A stretch of 64,000 nucleotides of DNA from Roseateles sp. XES5 (GCF_020535545.1 NZ_CP084752.1:3313501-3377500), one strand, 5' to 3'. Shown: positions 17,518 to 25,878, counted from the stretch's first letter. Numbers and translations: made by a program. The notes: generated from the letters alone by a model not told the origin.

Positions 17518-17530
17518 GCAGGCGCCCCGC

Positions 17531-17932
17531 TTATTCGTAGGTGTAGGAGGCGCACATTTCCGCATCGCTCTCCGGCGCGTCCTCCGTCGAGAAGACGGCG
17601 ACGACCGTTGCACTGTTGTCGCTCGTTGCCCAGGAGGCGACATAGGTCACCGGTGCGCCGCAGAGGTGGTTGCCGTTCAGGAGAACCGGGTCCTTTGGCT
17701 CGGCGACGCTGTAGACCGATGCGCCGGTGACGCGATTGCCGTCCACCACGAACGTATCGCCGATCAGCTGGTCGAAGGTAATCTGCTCGCCATTTTCGAA
17801 GGTGATGCCGAAATCGTCGAATTCGATGTCGCCGGTGATCGACATCGCCGTGTTGCTGATGGCCGCGTAGGTATCGGCGAAGGCCGGCGCGGCGAGGCTG
17901 AGTGAAAGGGCGAGAGCGAGAAGACGAAGCAT
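17531..17932 (-). CDS. Exported hypothetical protein
   Basis: A 133-aa protein with a signal peptide (MLRLLALALSLSLAAPAFAD). The mature part is acidic and beta-rich with two cysteines (LCGAP and MCASYTYE) that could form a disulfide. No family recognised. A palindromic repeat lies directly upstream (17943-18047), so its promoter must be inside or beyond that element. Confidence 0.65.
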   Translation of the reverse strand: MLRLLALALSLSLAAPAFADTYAAISNTAMSITGDIEFDDFGITFENGEQITFDQLIGDTFVVDGNRVTGASVYSVAEPKDPVLLNGNHLCGAPVTYVASWATSDNSATVVAVFSTEDAPESDAEMCASYTYE

Positions 17933-17942
17933 GGAGAGATCC

Positions 17943-18047
17943 CTAGAGTTTGTCAGGGAAAAGCGGGAACCGGTTTTCCCGAAAAGACAAACGAAAACAA
18001 AAGAATTTAGAGCATGTCTGGTTCAATCTGAACCTGACATGCTCTAG
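17943..18047. repeat. Rhizobial intergenic palindromic element (RIME-like)
   Basis: A 105-base element bounded by CTAGAG and CTCTAG. It contains two hairpins: GTTTGTC with GACAAAC around a GGGAAAAGCGGGAACC core, and AGAGCATGTC with GACATGCTCT. This layout matches the RIME-type intergenic mosaic elements of Rhizobiaceae. Its right end supplies the TAG stop codon of the minus-strand gene at 18044-18352. Confidence 0.75.
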
Positions 18048-18352
18048 TAGCGGCGGCAGCTCATCGTACGGCTGCTTTCCGACGAGGAGAAGTCCAGCGC
18101 ATCCGATGTGATCTGTGAAAGCGTGATATAGACCTCGTCGGAGAGGAAGAGCGTGTAGGACCCGTCCGAACCTTCCTGGACCTCCTGCACGTCGAAACTC
18201 TCGTCGCCGATGCTGTAGACCGTCGAGGTGAAGACGAAGGGCGCGCCGTCGCATTCCCATTCGCCTGTGAAGGGATAGTCTTCCTCAGCCCGGGCATTGC
18301 CGCTGACGGCAAGAAGCAGGAGGCTGGCGGCGGCGAGGCGGGCAAGCGGCAT
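18044..18352 (-). CDS. Small exported hypothetical protein
   Basis: A 102-aa protein with a signal peptide (LARLAAASLLLLAVSGNARA). The mature part has two cysteines (WECDGAP and MSCRRY) and an acidic beta-rich body. It may be a distant relative of the neighbouring exported protein at 17531-17932. Its TAG stop lies inside the CTAG end of the repeat element. I chose the ATG at 18352 since it begins the signal peptide. Confidence 0.6.
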   Translation of the reverse strand: MPLARLAAASLLLLAVSGNARAEEDYPFTGEWECDGAPFVFTSTVYSIGDESFDVQEVQEGSDGSYTLFLSDEVYITLSQITSDALDFSSSESSRTMSCRRY

Positions 18353-18523
18353 GGCGGGGCTTTCCGATCCGGGAGAGAGGGGCTGCACGATCGATGGAAT
18401 CGACGTGCGAGGCCCGTGTCCTATTCTCCCAGCATGCCGATAAACTGCCGGAAACAAAGCGGAATTTGTAAGGGTGGTTTATGGACATGGTAACCGCGGC
18501 CGAGGGGCCGCGGCTATAATACC

Positions 18524-20566
18524 CTATTCGCGGCTGCGCCGGCGGCGACGACCGCCCCCTTCGCCGCCGCCGTCATCGGCAAGCAGCTTGCGCTCCGGTA
18601 GCGCGACGACCTTCGCCAGTTCCGGGAAGGCGTCCACCTTGTTCGGCATCGCCATGGCGTTGACGAAGAGCTGCTGGAAGTTCGGCTCGAGCGCGGTCTC
18701 GATCTTCTCGATGCGGGCGACGGTCTTCTCGATTTCGCGGCGGTGGTCGCGGTTGAGCAGCGCCATCAGCGCGCCCGTGCCGGCGGCATTGCCGACGGCC
18801 TTCACTTCGGCAAGATCGCAGTCCGGGATAAGGCCGAGCACCATGGCGTATTTCGGATCGATGAAGGAGCCGAAGGCGCCGGCGAAGCGGATCGTGTCGA
18901 CATGCTCGACGCCCTGCTTTTCCATCAGGAGCTTGATGCCGGCATAAAGCGCGGACTTGGCGAGCTGGATGGCGCGGATGTCGTTCTGCGTCACCGTGAT
19001 GCGCGGTTCGCCGTCATGCAGCAGGTAGGAAAAGGTGCGGCCGTTCTGCAGGATGCGCGCGCTGCGTTCGCCCATCGAGCCGTCGACCACGCCGTCCTCG
19101 GAGATGATGCCGGAGAGGTACATTTCCGCGACGACCTCGATGATGGCCGAACCGCAGATGCCGGTGACGCCGACGCTGGCGGCCGCTTCCGCAAAACCGT
19201 CCTCGTCGGACCACTTGTCGACGCCGATGACGCGGAAGCGGGGCTCCAGCGTGGCGGGATCGATACGCACGCGCTCGATGGCGCCGGGGGCGGCGCGCTG
19301 GCCGGAGGAAATCTCCGCGCCCTCGAAGGCGGGGCCGGTCGGCGAGGAGGCCGCCACGACGCGGTCCTTGTTGCCAAGCACGATTTCCGCATTGGTGCCG
19401 ACGTCGACGAGCAGCATCATGCGATCCTGCCGGTAGGGGCCTTCCGCCAGCGTCGCGCCCGCCGCATCCGCGCCGACATGGCCGGCGATGCAGGGCAGCG
19501 TATAGAGCCGCGCACCGCGGTTCACGTCGATGTCGAGCTCATGCGCCCAATATTGCAGCGCGCCGGAGACGGCGAGCGCAAAGGGCGCCTGGCCGAGTTC
19601 CGTCGGATCGATGCCGAGGAAGAGATGGTGCATGATGGGATTGGCGACGAACACCATGTCGAGAATGTCGTGCCGGTCGACCTCGCCTTCGGCGCAGACC
19701 TTGCCGATCAGGCCGTTGACCGCCTCGCGCACCGCCTTGGTCATGGCTTCCCGGCCGTCCGGGTTCATCATGACGTAGGAGACGCGGCTCATCAGGTCCT
19801 CGCCGAAGCGGATCTGCGGGTTCGACGTGCCCGAGGAGGCGACGATGCGGCCGGACAGCAGCGAGACGAGATGCATGGCGATGGTCGTCGAGCCGATATC
19901 GCAGGCAATGCCGTAGGCCTCGTTCTTGAGGCCCGGCCAGAGACCGACGATGAAGGGGCGCGAGGAGTCCATGTCGCGGTGGATGGCGGCGGTCACGCCC
20001 CAGTTGCCCTTGCGCAGGATCGACTGCACCTGCGGGATGAGGTGCGGGGCGATGAGCAGGTCCTTCCAGCCCCAGTCCTTTTCCAGCATCACCTTCAGCC
20101 GGTCGAGATCGCCGAGGGGCTTGTGCATGTCGGGCTCGTCCACCTCGACATAGCAGAGCTGGATGGCGGCGTTGCGCTCGATGACGCGGTCCGTCGCGGC
20201 CTTGCGGACGACCTGCGCGTTGATGACGGTGTCCTGCGGCACGTCGACGACGAGGTCGCCGAGAATGAGCGCGGAGCAGGAGAGGCGGCGCCCGTCGGGC
20301 AGGCCGCGGATCTTTTCGTAGCGCTCTTCCTTGGGGCCCTTTTCCGAGATGTGGTCGAGCGAGGAGACGATCTTGTGCTTGGCGAAGTTGCCTTCCTGCA
20401 CCTCGATCTGACAGCGCCCGCAAGTGGCGCGCCCGCCGCAGACGCTTTCGACATAGACGCCGAGCTTGCGTGCGGCTTCGAGCACGGGCGTTCCCACCGG
20501 GAAACGGCCGCGCTTGCCCGAGGGCATGAAGAGGACCAGCGGTTCCTTTGCCGAAGCTTCCGTCAT
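18524..20566 (-). CDS. ASKHA-domain corrinoid activation protein with N-terminal 2Fe-2S ferredoxin domain (RamA/RACo-like)
   Basis: A 680-aa protein predicted to reactivate oxidised Co(II) corrinoid protein by ATP-driven reduction. An N-terminal plant-type [2Fe-2S] domain shows C43, C49, C52 and C97. Then comes a linker domain and the actin-like ATPase body (DUF4445 type), with the phosphate loop ACDIGSTTIAMHL near 230 and DVGTNAEIVLGN near 395. It ends in a Gly/Arg/Glu tail (GGGEGGGRRRRRSRE). Known relatives are RamA in methanogens and RACo in acetogens. It is the last gene of the minus-strand cluster, preceded by the 107-aa protein and the MeTr-like gene, which supports this assignment. Confidence 0.88.
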   Translation of the reverse strand: MTEASAKEPLVLFMPSGKRGRFPVGTPVLEAARKLGVYVESVCGGRATCGRCQIEVQEGNFAKHKIVSSLDHISEKGPKEERYEKIRGLPDGRRLSCSALILGDLVVDVPQDTVINAQVVRKAATDRVIERNAAIQLCYVEVDEPDMHKPLGDLDRLKVMLEKDWGWKDLLIAPHLIPQVQSILRKGNWGVTAAIHRDMDSSRPFIVGLWPGLKNEAYGIACDIGSTTIAMHLVSLLSGRIVASSGTSNPQIRFGEDLMSRVSYVMMNPDGREAMTKAVREAVNGLIGKVCAEGEVDRHDILDMVFVANPIMHHLFLGIDPTELGQAPFALAVSGALQYWAHELDIDVNRGARLYTLPCIAGHVGADAAGATLAEGPYRQDRMMLLVDVGTNAEIVLGNKDRVVAASSPTGPAFEGAEISSGQRAAPGAIERVRIDPATLEPRFRVIGVDKWSDEDGFAEAAASVGVTGICGSAIIEVVAEMYLSGIISEDGVVDGSMGERSARILQNGRTFSYLLHDGEPRITVTQNDIRAIQLAKSALYAGIKLLMEKQGVEHVDTIRFAGAFGSFIDPKYAMVLGLIPDCDLAEVKAVGNAAGTGALMALLNRDHRREIEKTVARIEKIETALEPNFQQLFVNAMAMPNKVDAFPELAKVVALPERKLLADDGGGEGGGRRRRRSRE

Positions 20567-20631
20567 ATTGGTCTCCCTCTCGCCTTCAATGCGCATCGCT
20601 CGTACTCTCTCTTGCGGATAAATCCCCGCAC

Positions 20632-20955
20632 CTAGCCCTTCTTGCCGGCAAGGCGGCGCACATTGCGGCGCACGCGCTTGCCGTAGGGCTTCAATGCGGC
20701 TTCGGAAACGGCGCGGGCCGTGGTCTCGGGCGTTGCCGCCGTCATCATGGCCTTTGCCAAAGCAAAATTGGCTGCCATGGCGCTTTCCGCCGCGGCAGCC
20801 ATCTTCTCGGTGACCATTCGGGTCATTTCGGCGGTGTTCTGCGTCGAACCCGTCAGCGTCGCCATGCCCATCTCGTGGCAGCGCATGGCGATCACGAGAG
20901 GCGCCTCCAGCCAGAGGCTGAAGGCGTCGCGACGAAGCTGACGCCCGCCGGCCAC
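20632..20955 (-). CDS. Small conserved-looking protein inside the corrinoid cluster
   Basis: A 107-aa helical protein of unknown function. It is rich in alanine and methionine (MTEKMAAAAESAMAANFALAKAM) with a basic end (KPYGKRVRRNVRRLAGKKG), superficially phasin-like. I start it at the GTG at 20955, one base after the stop of the methyltransferase gene at 20957, since the sequence from LRRDAFSLWLEAP on looks real; an ATG lies later at MRCHEMG. The tight spacing implies cotranslation. It may be an accessory factor of the methyl-transfer system; no activity can be read from it. Confidence 0.6.
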   Translation of the reverse strand: MAGGRQLRRDAFSLWLEAPLVIAMRCHEMGMATLTGSTQNTAEMTRMVTEKMAAAAESAMAANFALAKAMMTAATPETTARAVSEAALKPYGKRVRRNVRRLAGKKG

Positions 20956-20956
20956 G

Positions 20957-21922
20957 TTATTCGCGTGCCGCGCCGGCGCCGGCGCGGGCTGCACGACCAC
21001 CGCGGCGGCCACCACCGGCAGCCGGGGCTGCGGCGGCGGCAGCCGTCGCGCCGCCTTCGGCGGGCTTGTGGTCCCGGTAGGTCATGATCCAGTTGGTGCA
21101 GTTCGCGTCCGTCCCGTTCAGGACGTTGGCGGCGCGCACGGCTTCCATTTCCTGCGGGCGGCAGGGGTTCATGATGGCGGACGTCATGCCGGCGCCGATG
21201 ACCATCGGGATGAAGCCGGCATTGATGCCGTGACGGTGCGGCAGGCCGAAGGAGATGTTCGACAGGCCGCAGGTCGTGTTGACCTTCAGTTCGTTGCGCA
21301 GGCGATAGAGAAGCTGGAAGACCTGGCGGCCGGCGTCGCCCAGTGCGCCGATCGGCATGACGAGCGGGTCGACGACGATGTCGTGCGGCTTGATGCCATG
21401 GTCCATGGCGCGCTCGACGATCTTCTTGGCGACGGCGAAGCGCACGTCCGGGTCCATGGAGATGCCGGTCTCGTCGTTGGAGATGGCAACGACCGGAACG
21501 TCGTACTTCTTGACGAGCGGCAGGATGGCCTCGAGCTTTTCTTCCTCACCCGTGACGGAGTTCACCAGCGGGCGGCCCTTGGCGACCTTCAGGCCGGCCT
21601 CGATGGCGGCGGTGACGGAGGAGTCGATCGCGAGCGGGATGTCGACGAGGCCCTGGACGATCTCCAGTGTCTGGACGAGCAGGCCCGGTTCGGTCTCGTT
21701 CGGGTTGACCGAGGTCACGCCCGCATTGATGTCGAGCATCGTGGCGCCGGCGGCGACCTGTTCCAGCGCGTCCTTGATGACGGTCTCGAAGTTGCCGGCC
21801 TGCATTTCCGCGGCCAGCTTCTTGCGGCCGGTCGGGTTGATGCGTTCGCCGATAACGCAGAAGGGCTGGTCGAAACCGATGACGATTTCGCGGGTGGCCG
21901 AGGCGACGATGGTGCGTGTCAT
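20957..21922 (-). CDS. Methyl-corrinoid:tetrahydrofolate methyltransferase (MtgA/AcsE-like, pterin-binding)
   Basis: A 321-aa pterin-binding TIM-barrel enzyme. The family hallmarks are IGERINPTGRKKL near 24-36, MLDINAGV near 62-69, and a pterin-site DPLVMPIG near 191-198 with CGLSNISFGLP. In acetogens AcsE moves methyl from methyl-THF to a corrinoid protein; in glycine betaine systems MtgA runs the reverse, corrinoid to THF. Here it probably accepts the methyl group from the corrinoid protein at 25879. Odd feature: a C-terminal Ala/Gly/Arg-rich tail of about 32 residues (GGGRRGGRAARAGAG) absent from the core family. Often annotated as dihydropteroate synthase. Confidence 0.88.
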   Translation of the reverse strand: MTRTIVASATREIVIGFDQPFCVIGERINPTGRKKLAAEMQAGNFETVIKDALEQVAAGATMLDINAGVTSVNPNETEPGLLVQTLEIVQGLVDIPLAIDSSVTAAIEAGLKVAKGRPLVNSVTGEEEKLEAILPLVKKYDVPVVAISNDETGISMDPDVRFAVAKKIVERAMDHGIKPHDIVVDPLVMPIGALGDAGRQVFQLLYRLRNELKVNTTCGLSNISFGLPHRHGINAGFIPMVIGAGMTSAIMNPCRPQEMEAVRAANVLNGTDANCTNWIMTYRDHKPAEGGATAAAAAAPAAGGGRRGGRAARAGAGAARE

Positions 21923-22012
21923 GAAGGATCCTCTGGGGCAGGGCGCTGGTTCTGGTCTAGCGCGCGATTTCCGGTGTTACAAGCGGCAAGCCGGCCTCAG
22001 GCCGGCGCGCCT

Positions 22013-23107
22013 TCAATGGGGGTGATGGGCGGCTTTTTCCGCCATTTGCTGCTGGTCCTGCTCCTGGCCATTGCGCGCCGCCTCGATGCGCTCGGCAACG
22101 AGCTGATCCACAGGGTTCGGCTCGCGCTTCCAGGGCTGGCGGCCCTTGAGGACGCCGGAATCATGCACCATTTCCGCGACATATTCTTCCTGGCGGTAGG
22201 CCATGACGTGAATGCCGGAAACGCCCTCGATCTCCTTCACCTCGTTGATGATGTCGATGCAGAGCTGCTTGCCTTCCTTCTTCTGGTCCTGGGCGCCTTC
22301 CAGGCGCTTGATGACCGCGTCGGGAATGTGGATGCCGGGCACGTTGGAACGGATCCACTTGGCCGTCTTGGCGGAGGCCATCGGGCCGACGCCGACGAGG
22401 ATGTAGCACTTCTCGTGCAGGCCGAGGTCGCGCACCTTCTTCATGTATTCGCGGAACATCGGCACGTCGAAGCAGTACTGGCTCTGCACGAACTGCGCGC
22501 CGGCCTCGATCTTCTTGGCAAGGCGATAGGGGCGGAAGTCGTAGGGCGGGGCGAAGGGGTTGATCGCCGCACCGAGGAAGACCTTCGGCGGCGTCGTCAG
22601 CTTGCGGCCCGACAGGAACTTGGAATTGTCGCGCATGATGCGCACCGTTTCGAGCAGCGACATGCAGTCGAGGTCGAAGACCGGCTTTGCGCCCGGCTGG
22701 TCGCCGGCCTGCACGCCGTCGCCGGTGAGGCACATGATGTTGCACACGCCCATGGCGGCCGCACCCAGGACGTCGCCCTGGATGGCGATGCGGTTCTTGT
22801 CGCGGCAGGCGATCTGCATGATCGGCGCATAGCCCATGCGGGTCAGCAGCGCGCAGATGCCGACGGAGGACATGTGGCAGTTGGCGCCGGAGGCGTCGAC
22901 GGCGTTGATGCCGTCCACCCAGCCGTCGAAGATCGCGGCGCGCTCGTAGACGTCTTCCGGGTTGGCGCTGTCAGGCGGGTTGAGTTCCGTCGTGACGGCG
23001 AATTCGCCGCGGCGCAGAACGCGCTCCAGGCGGCCGAGCGAGGAGTGGCCGGGAAGCGGATCGAGCGGCAGGTGGACGCCGAGCGGGTTTTCGTCGAGAT
23101 GCGCCAT
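22013..23107 (-). CDS. metF: Methylenetetrahydrofolate reductase (MetF-like)
   Basis: A 364-aa FAD-dependent TIM-barrel enzyme interconverting methyl-THF and methylene-THF. Seen are FAVTTELNPPDSANPEDV near the N-terminus, the active-site region NIMCLTGDGVQAGDQPGAK, and FLGAAINPF with FVQSQYCFD in the C-terminal half. It lacks the NADH-binding eukaryotic extension. It starts three bases after the MetV-like gene ends, so the two are surely coexpressed. In this locus the oxidative direction is likely (methyl-THF to methylene-THF), by inference. A separate housekeeping metF for methionine synthesis may exist elsewhere. Confidence 0.9.
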   Translation of the reverse strand: MAHLDENPLGVHLPLDPLPGHSSLGRLERVLRRGEFAVTTELNPPDSANPEDVYERAAIFDGWVDGINAVDASGANCHMSSVGICALLTRMGYAPIMQIACRDKNRIAIQGDVLGAAAMGVCNIMCLTGDGVQAGDQPGAKPVFDLDCMSLLETVRIMRDNSKFLSGRKLTTPPKVFLGAAINPFAPPYDFRPYRLAKKIEAGAQFVQSQYCFDVPMFREYMKKVRDLGLHEKCYILVGVGPMASAKTAKWIRSNVPGIHIPDAVIKRLEGAQDQKKEGKQLCIDIINEVKEIEGVSGIHVMAYRQEEYVAEMVHDSGVLKGRQPWKREPNPVDQLVAERIEAARNGQEQDQQQMAEKAAHHPH

Positions 23108-23110
23108 GCG

Positions 23111-23698
23111 TCAAGCATCCTTTCCGGCGGAGGCGGCGGCTTCCTTGGCCGCGGCGGCTTCGGCCGTCACACGCAGCCAGGAGGAGGTTTCCCGCAGCGA
23201 CTGGTTCACCGGCTTCTGCACGTTCATGATGGCGTTCCCGTTGGACATGTTCTGCGAGCCCTTCCACGCCTGGACCCAGACGCAGGGCATGTCCGGTTCC
23301 ACTTCGCAATTGCCGTTGGCGCGCACGCCGCCGCAGGGGCCGTTGCGAAGCTGCTTGGGACAGTTCATCGGGCAGGACATGCCCGTGGAGGACAGCGCGC
23401 ACTGGCCGCACATGCGACAGTCGAAGAGAAAGCCCTTCACATGGCGCTCGACGAAGGTGATCGGCCGCTCCACGCGCTGGTAGCCGAAGAGCTTCCAGAC
23501 CGGGTGCAGCAGCAGGAAGGCCTCGGCGAAGCGATTGTAGAACCACTCGAAGAAGCGCGAATTGCGCACGGCCCAGAGGCGGATCGTGTATTTGTGGCGC
23601 GAGCGGCGGCTCGGGGAGACGCCGGCCGGCGTGAAGGCGCCGGTGGCGGCCTTCTTGGCGGGCGCGGCATTGCCGGGTTTCTGGACGGCGTCAGCCAT
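23111..23698 (-). CDS. MetV-like cysteine-rich protein (MTHFR C-terminal domain family)
   Basis: A 195-aa protein of the methylene-THF reductase C-terminal family, the MetV partner known from acetogens. Eight cysteines are seen at about 94, 97, 100, 109, 113, 122, 131 and 139 (DCRMCGQC, CPMNCPKQ, GPCGGVRANGNC), suited to a zinc site or Fe-S clusters. In acetogens MetV forms a complex with MetF. Here it overlaps the upstream gene by 8 bases and sits next to metF. Its N-terminus is a basic, disordered-looking arm. This gene is one of the strongest signs that metF here belongs to a methyl-oxidation pathway. Confidence 0.85.
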   Translation of the reverse strand: MADAVQKPGNAAPAKKAATGAFTPAGVSPSRRSRHKYTIRLWAVRNSRFFEWFYNRFAEAFLLLHPVWKLFGYQRVERPITFVERHVKGFLFDCRMCGQCALSSTGMSCPMNCPKQLRNGPCGGVRANGNCEVEPDMPCVWVQAWKGSQNMSNGNAIMNVQKPVNQSLRETSSWLRVTAEAAAAKEAAASAGKDA

Positions 23699-23993
23699 TG
23701 TCGCGGCCTCCGGCCTTCACGAGGGCGACGAGGCGTTCGCGGTCATAGGCGGCTTCCAGTTCGGCGGCGGCCCTGTCGGCTTCCGCCTCGAGGTCGTCGG
23801 AGACCGGCACCGGATCGGCCTTGCGCCACTCGGCGAGATAGTCGTCCGTCTCGGCCGCGCCGGTGCGCATGGCGCACATGTCGATCGCTTCGGTAAAGCG
23901 CAGCGACAGCTCCCGCTTGGCGTTCGTACGGCCCTTCTTGATGATGACCTGGGCGGGAATGTCCCGCCAGTAGACGATGATGCGGTCTGCCAT
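23691..23993 (-). CDS. 'Virulence factor' domain protein of the corrinoid cluster
   Basis: A 100-aa protein starting MADRIIVYWRDIPAQVIIKK, followed by KRELSLRFTEAIDMCAMRTG and an acidic C-terminal helix. It matches the small family named Virulence_fact in domain databases, whose biochemical role is not known to me. Its 8-base overlap with the MetV-like gene means translational coupling, so the name is probably misleading and the protein likely acts in methyl transfer or folate C1 flux. The ATG at 23993 was chosen for the family-like N-terminus. Confidence 0.7.
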   Translation of the reverse strand: MADRIIVYWRDIPAQVIIKKGRTNAKRELSLRFTEAIDMCAMRTGAAETDDYLAEWRKADPVPVSDDLEAEADRAAAELEAAYDRERLVALVKAGGRDNG

Positions 23994-24101
23994 GTCAAAA
24001 TTCTCCTCGCCCTGACAATGCTTTCTGGCCGCGTCGCGGGCTTCACTCGCCACGACTGCCCCATGCTCAAAAACGACGCGGGATTTTCCGTCCCCGGGGA
24101 T

Positions 24102-24869
24102 TTACCAGATGCCGCGGGTCACGCCGTTCCAGAGCCAGGTCCAGATCGGCGGATGATACCATTGCCGCGAGGGCCCGGCCATTTTCAAAGGCTTGAGGTT
24201 GCCGGTAACGGCATCCCGCAGGCTTTCGACGATGATGCCGGTCGCCGCCGCCGTCTGGAGCAGCGGATAGGTGTGCATCGTGTCGCGTTTGGATGGTTTC
24301 AGTCTTATCTGGTGAAGCACGCCGCCCGTATCGACGCCGGCATCGACGAGGTGAACCGTCGTGCCGAAATTTGCCTCGTCCGCCAGGACGCGCGACCAGT
24401 AGCCGCCCTGCAGGCCGCGATATTGCGGATTGATGCCGGCATGGAGGTTGAGCACCGGGCAGGCGACCGCCGCGAGCGTTTCGGCCTTCAGCATGCGCGT
24501 GCTGACGAGGAGAAGGGCGGCAGGCTTGATCTCGCCCAGCGCCTTCACGAATTCCGCGCTGTTGGCGGAGGGAACGGCGATACGGTGGATTGTCGAATCT
24601 CTCCGGTCGTTTGCGCCGAACTCCTCAAGGATTTCCGCAACGCGCGCCGTGGTGAAGCGCTTGCCGTATTTCGAGACCACCATCGTCGCAAGCTGCCCCA
24701 AGGCCTGCAGCCAGCCGAGCTTCTTCGCCCGACGCCGGATGAAGAGCTTCTTCGATTCGGGCTGTTCCTCGATGACCACGAGATCCGGAAAGGCGGCCTT
24801 GACGGCGTTGACGACGATTTCGGGATTCTGGCCGGGCTGGATCAGCATGGCGATAGTCGGAGACGTCAT
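24102..24869 (-). CDS. Formyltransferase-family protein
   Basis: A 255-aa protein of the formyl_transf_N family (PurN/Fmt fold), using 10-formyl-THF or hydrolysing it. The catalytic triad region is visible: the asparagine and histidine in LNLHAGINPQYRG and the aspartate in HLVDAGVDTGG. The N-terminal part (TIAMLIQPG then about 80 residues) is longer than in PurN and unlike it. Placed among C1 genes, it may link formyl-THF to the methyl oxidation path; alternatively it formylates a sugar or amine. The ATG at 24869 begins the domain; upstream codons are unlike the family. Confidence 0.78.
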   Translation of the reverse strand: MTSPTIAMLIQPGQNPEIVVNAVKAAFPDLVVIEEQPESKKLFIRRRAKKLGWLQALGQLATMVVSKYGKRFTTARVAEILEEFGANDRRDSTIHRIAVPSANSAEFVKALGEIKPAALLLVSTRMLKAETLAAVACPVLNLHAGINPQYRGLQGGYWSRVLADEANFGTTVHLVDAGVDTGGVLHQIRLKPSKRDTMHTYPLLQTAAATGIIVESLRDAVTGNLKPLKMAGPSRQWYHPPIWTWLWNGVTRGIW

Positions 24870-25016
24870 TGCATGGCCCTGTCCGTTCGTGTTCGCCCCG
24901 GCAACCTGTTTCTGCCAGAAGCGGAGAGAACGGGCGTGGGGCATTCGAGCCGCACTGTTACGCAAGACGCTTATCGCCGCCTTAAGGCAGCGCGAAAATC
25001 CAGCGGATAGGGATGA

Positions 25017-25655
25017 TTATGCCTTCAGCAGTTCCGCCGTCAGGTCGCCATAGCCGGTGAAACGGTATTCATAGGCAAGACCGAGATACTCCGCCGCTTC
25101 CCTTGCCTTCTGTTGCAGACCCTCGTCCTCGACCTGCGAGAGATAGACGAGCTTGGTGTAGTTGCCGAAATACATGTCCTTGAGCTGCGGATGCCGGTCG
25201 AGGCCGAGGGGCTCGATGACGAAGGCGCGGAACTGGCGGGCGAGAAAATCGGTGAGGAAGAAGGAGGTGACGTCGTCGTCCTTCGCCGCGAAGGCCTCGT
25301 TGCCGGCGAAGAAGGAATAACAGTGCGGCCCGGCGATGCGCTCGACGCCCTCGCGCTCGCAGAGCCGGTCGAGCAGGCCGCCCGTGCCGCAATCCGCATA
25401 GCCGACGAAGATGCGCGTGAACCCTTCCGCCCGTGCTTCGGCAATCGCCTGCTCGACGCCGGGCGCGATCTTTTCGGGATGGGCGTGCCAGATGGCGGGA
25501 AGACAGAGGAGATCGATGTGTTTCAGCCCGTTCGCCTGGCGAATGGCGAGGACTTCGCGCGCGATGGCGCCGCAGGCGATGATGCGGACTTTTTCCGCGT
25601 TCGCGCGTTCCCCTTCGGGACTTGCTGCTCTAACTTCCGAATCGATGTCATTCAT
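25017..25655 (-). CDS. DUF1638 protein
   Basis: A 212-aa DUF1638 protein. Typical stretches are RIIACGAIAREVLAI near the start, LLCLPAIWHAHPEKI, IFVGYADCGTGGLLD with a conserved-looking cysteine, and GPHCYSFFAG. The family is unassigned biochemically but is known to neighbour corrinoid methyltransferase genes of the MttB type, which is the case here. The ATG at 25655 is only 15 bases from the oppositely oriented entericidin ATG at 25671, so a later start cannot be excluded. Confidence 0.8.
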   Translation of the reverse strand: MNDIDSEVRAASPEGERANAEKVRIIACGAIAREVLAIRQANGLKHIDLLCLPAIWHAHPEKIAPGVEQAIAEARAEGFTRIFVGYADCGTGGLLDRLCEREGVERIAGPHCYSFFAGNEAFAAKDDDVTSFFLTDFLARQFRAFVIEPLGLDRHPQLKDMYFGNYTKLVYLSQVEDEGLQQKAREAAEYLGLAYEYRFTGYGDLTAELLKA

Positions 25656-25670
25656 GAGGAGGATCCTGTC

Positions 25671-25829
25671 ATGACCGCGAAACATATTGCCCGTCTCGGC
25701 GTCATGCTTGCCGCGCTCGTCGTGCTGAGCGCCTGCGGAAACACCATTCGCGGCGTGGGCCGGGATACGGCCAATGCCGTGGACGCAACCCAGGACGCCG
25801 GACGTCGGGTCGCACGGTCCGTCAACTGA
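25671..25829 (+). CDS. Entericidin-like small lipoprotein
   Basis: A 52-aa lipoprotein of the entericidin EcnA/B type. The signal peptide ends in the lipobox LSAC, and the mature part reads GNTIRGVGRDTANAVDATQD, the usual entericidin pattern. It is predicted to be lipid-anchored in the envelope. GAGGAGG at about 25656-25662 is its ribosome-binding site. It is the only plus-strand gene in this stretch of the cluster, and its promoter must lie within the DUF1638 coding region. Confidence 0.82.
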   Translation: MTAKHIARLGVMLAALVVLSACGNTIRGVGRDTANAVDATQDAGRRVARSVN

Positions 25830-25842
25830 CAGATCATAGTCG

Positions 25843-25875
25843 AAGGGCGCCGGTGCAAGACCGGCGCCCTTTTTA
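25843..25875. terminator. Bidirectional Rho-independent terminator
   Basis: AAGGGCGCCGG (25843-25853) pairs with CCGGCGCCCTT (25861-25871), followed by TTT and, on the other strand, by a weaker pyrimidine run. It lies between the convergent entericidin and corrinoid protein genes. Confidence 0.85.
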
Positions 25876-25878
25876 ATT

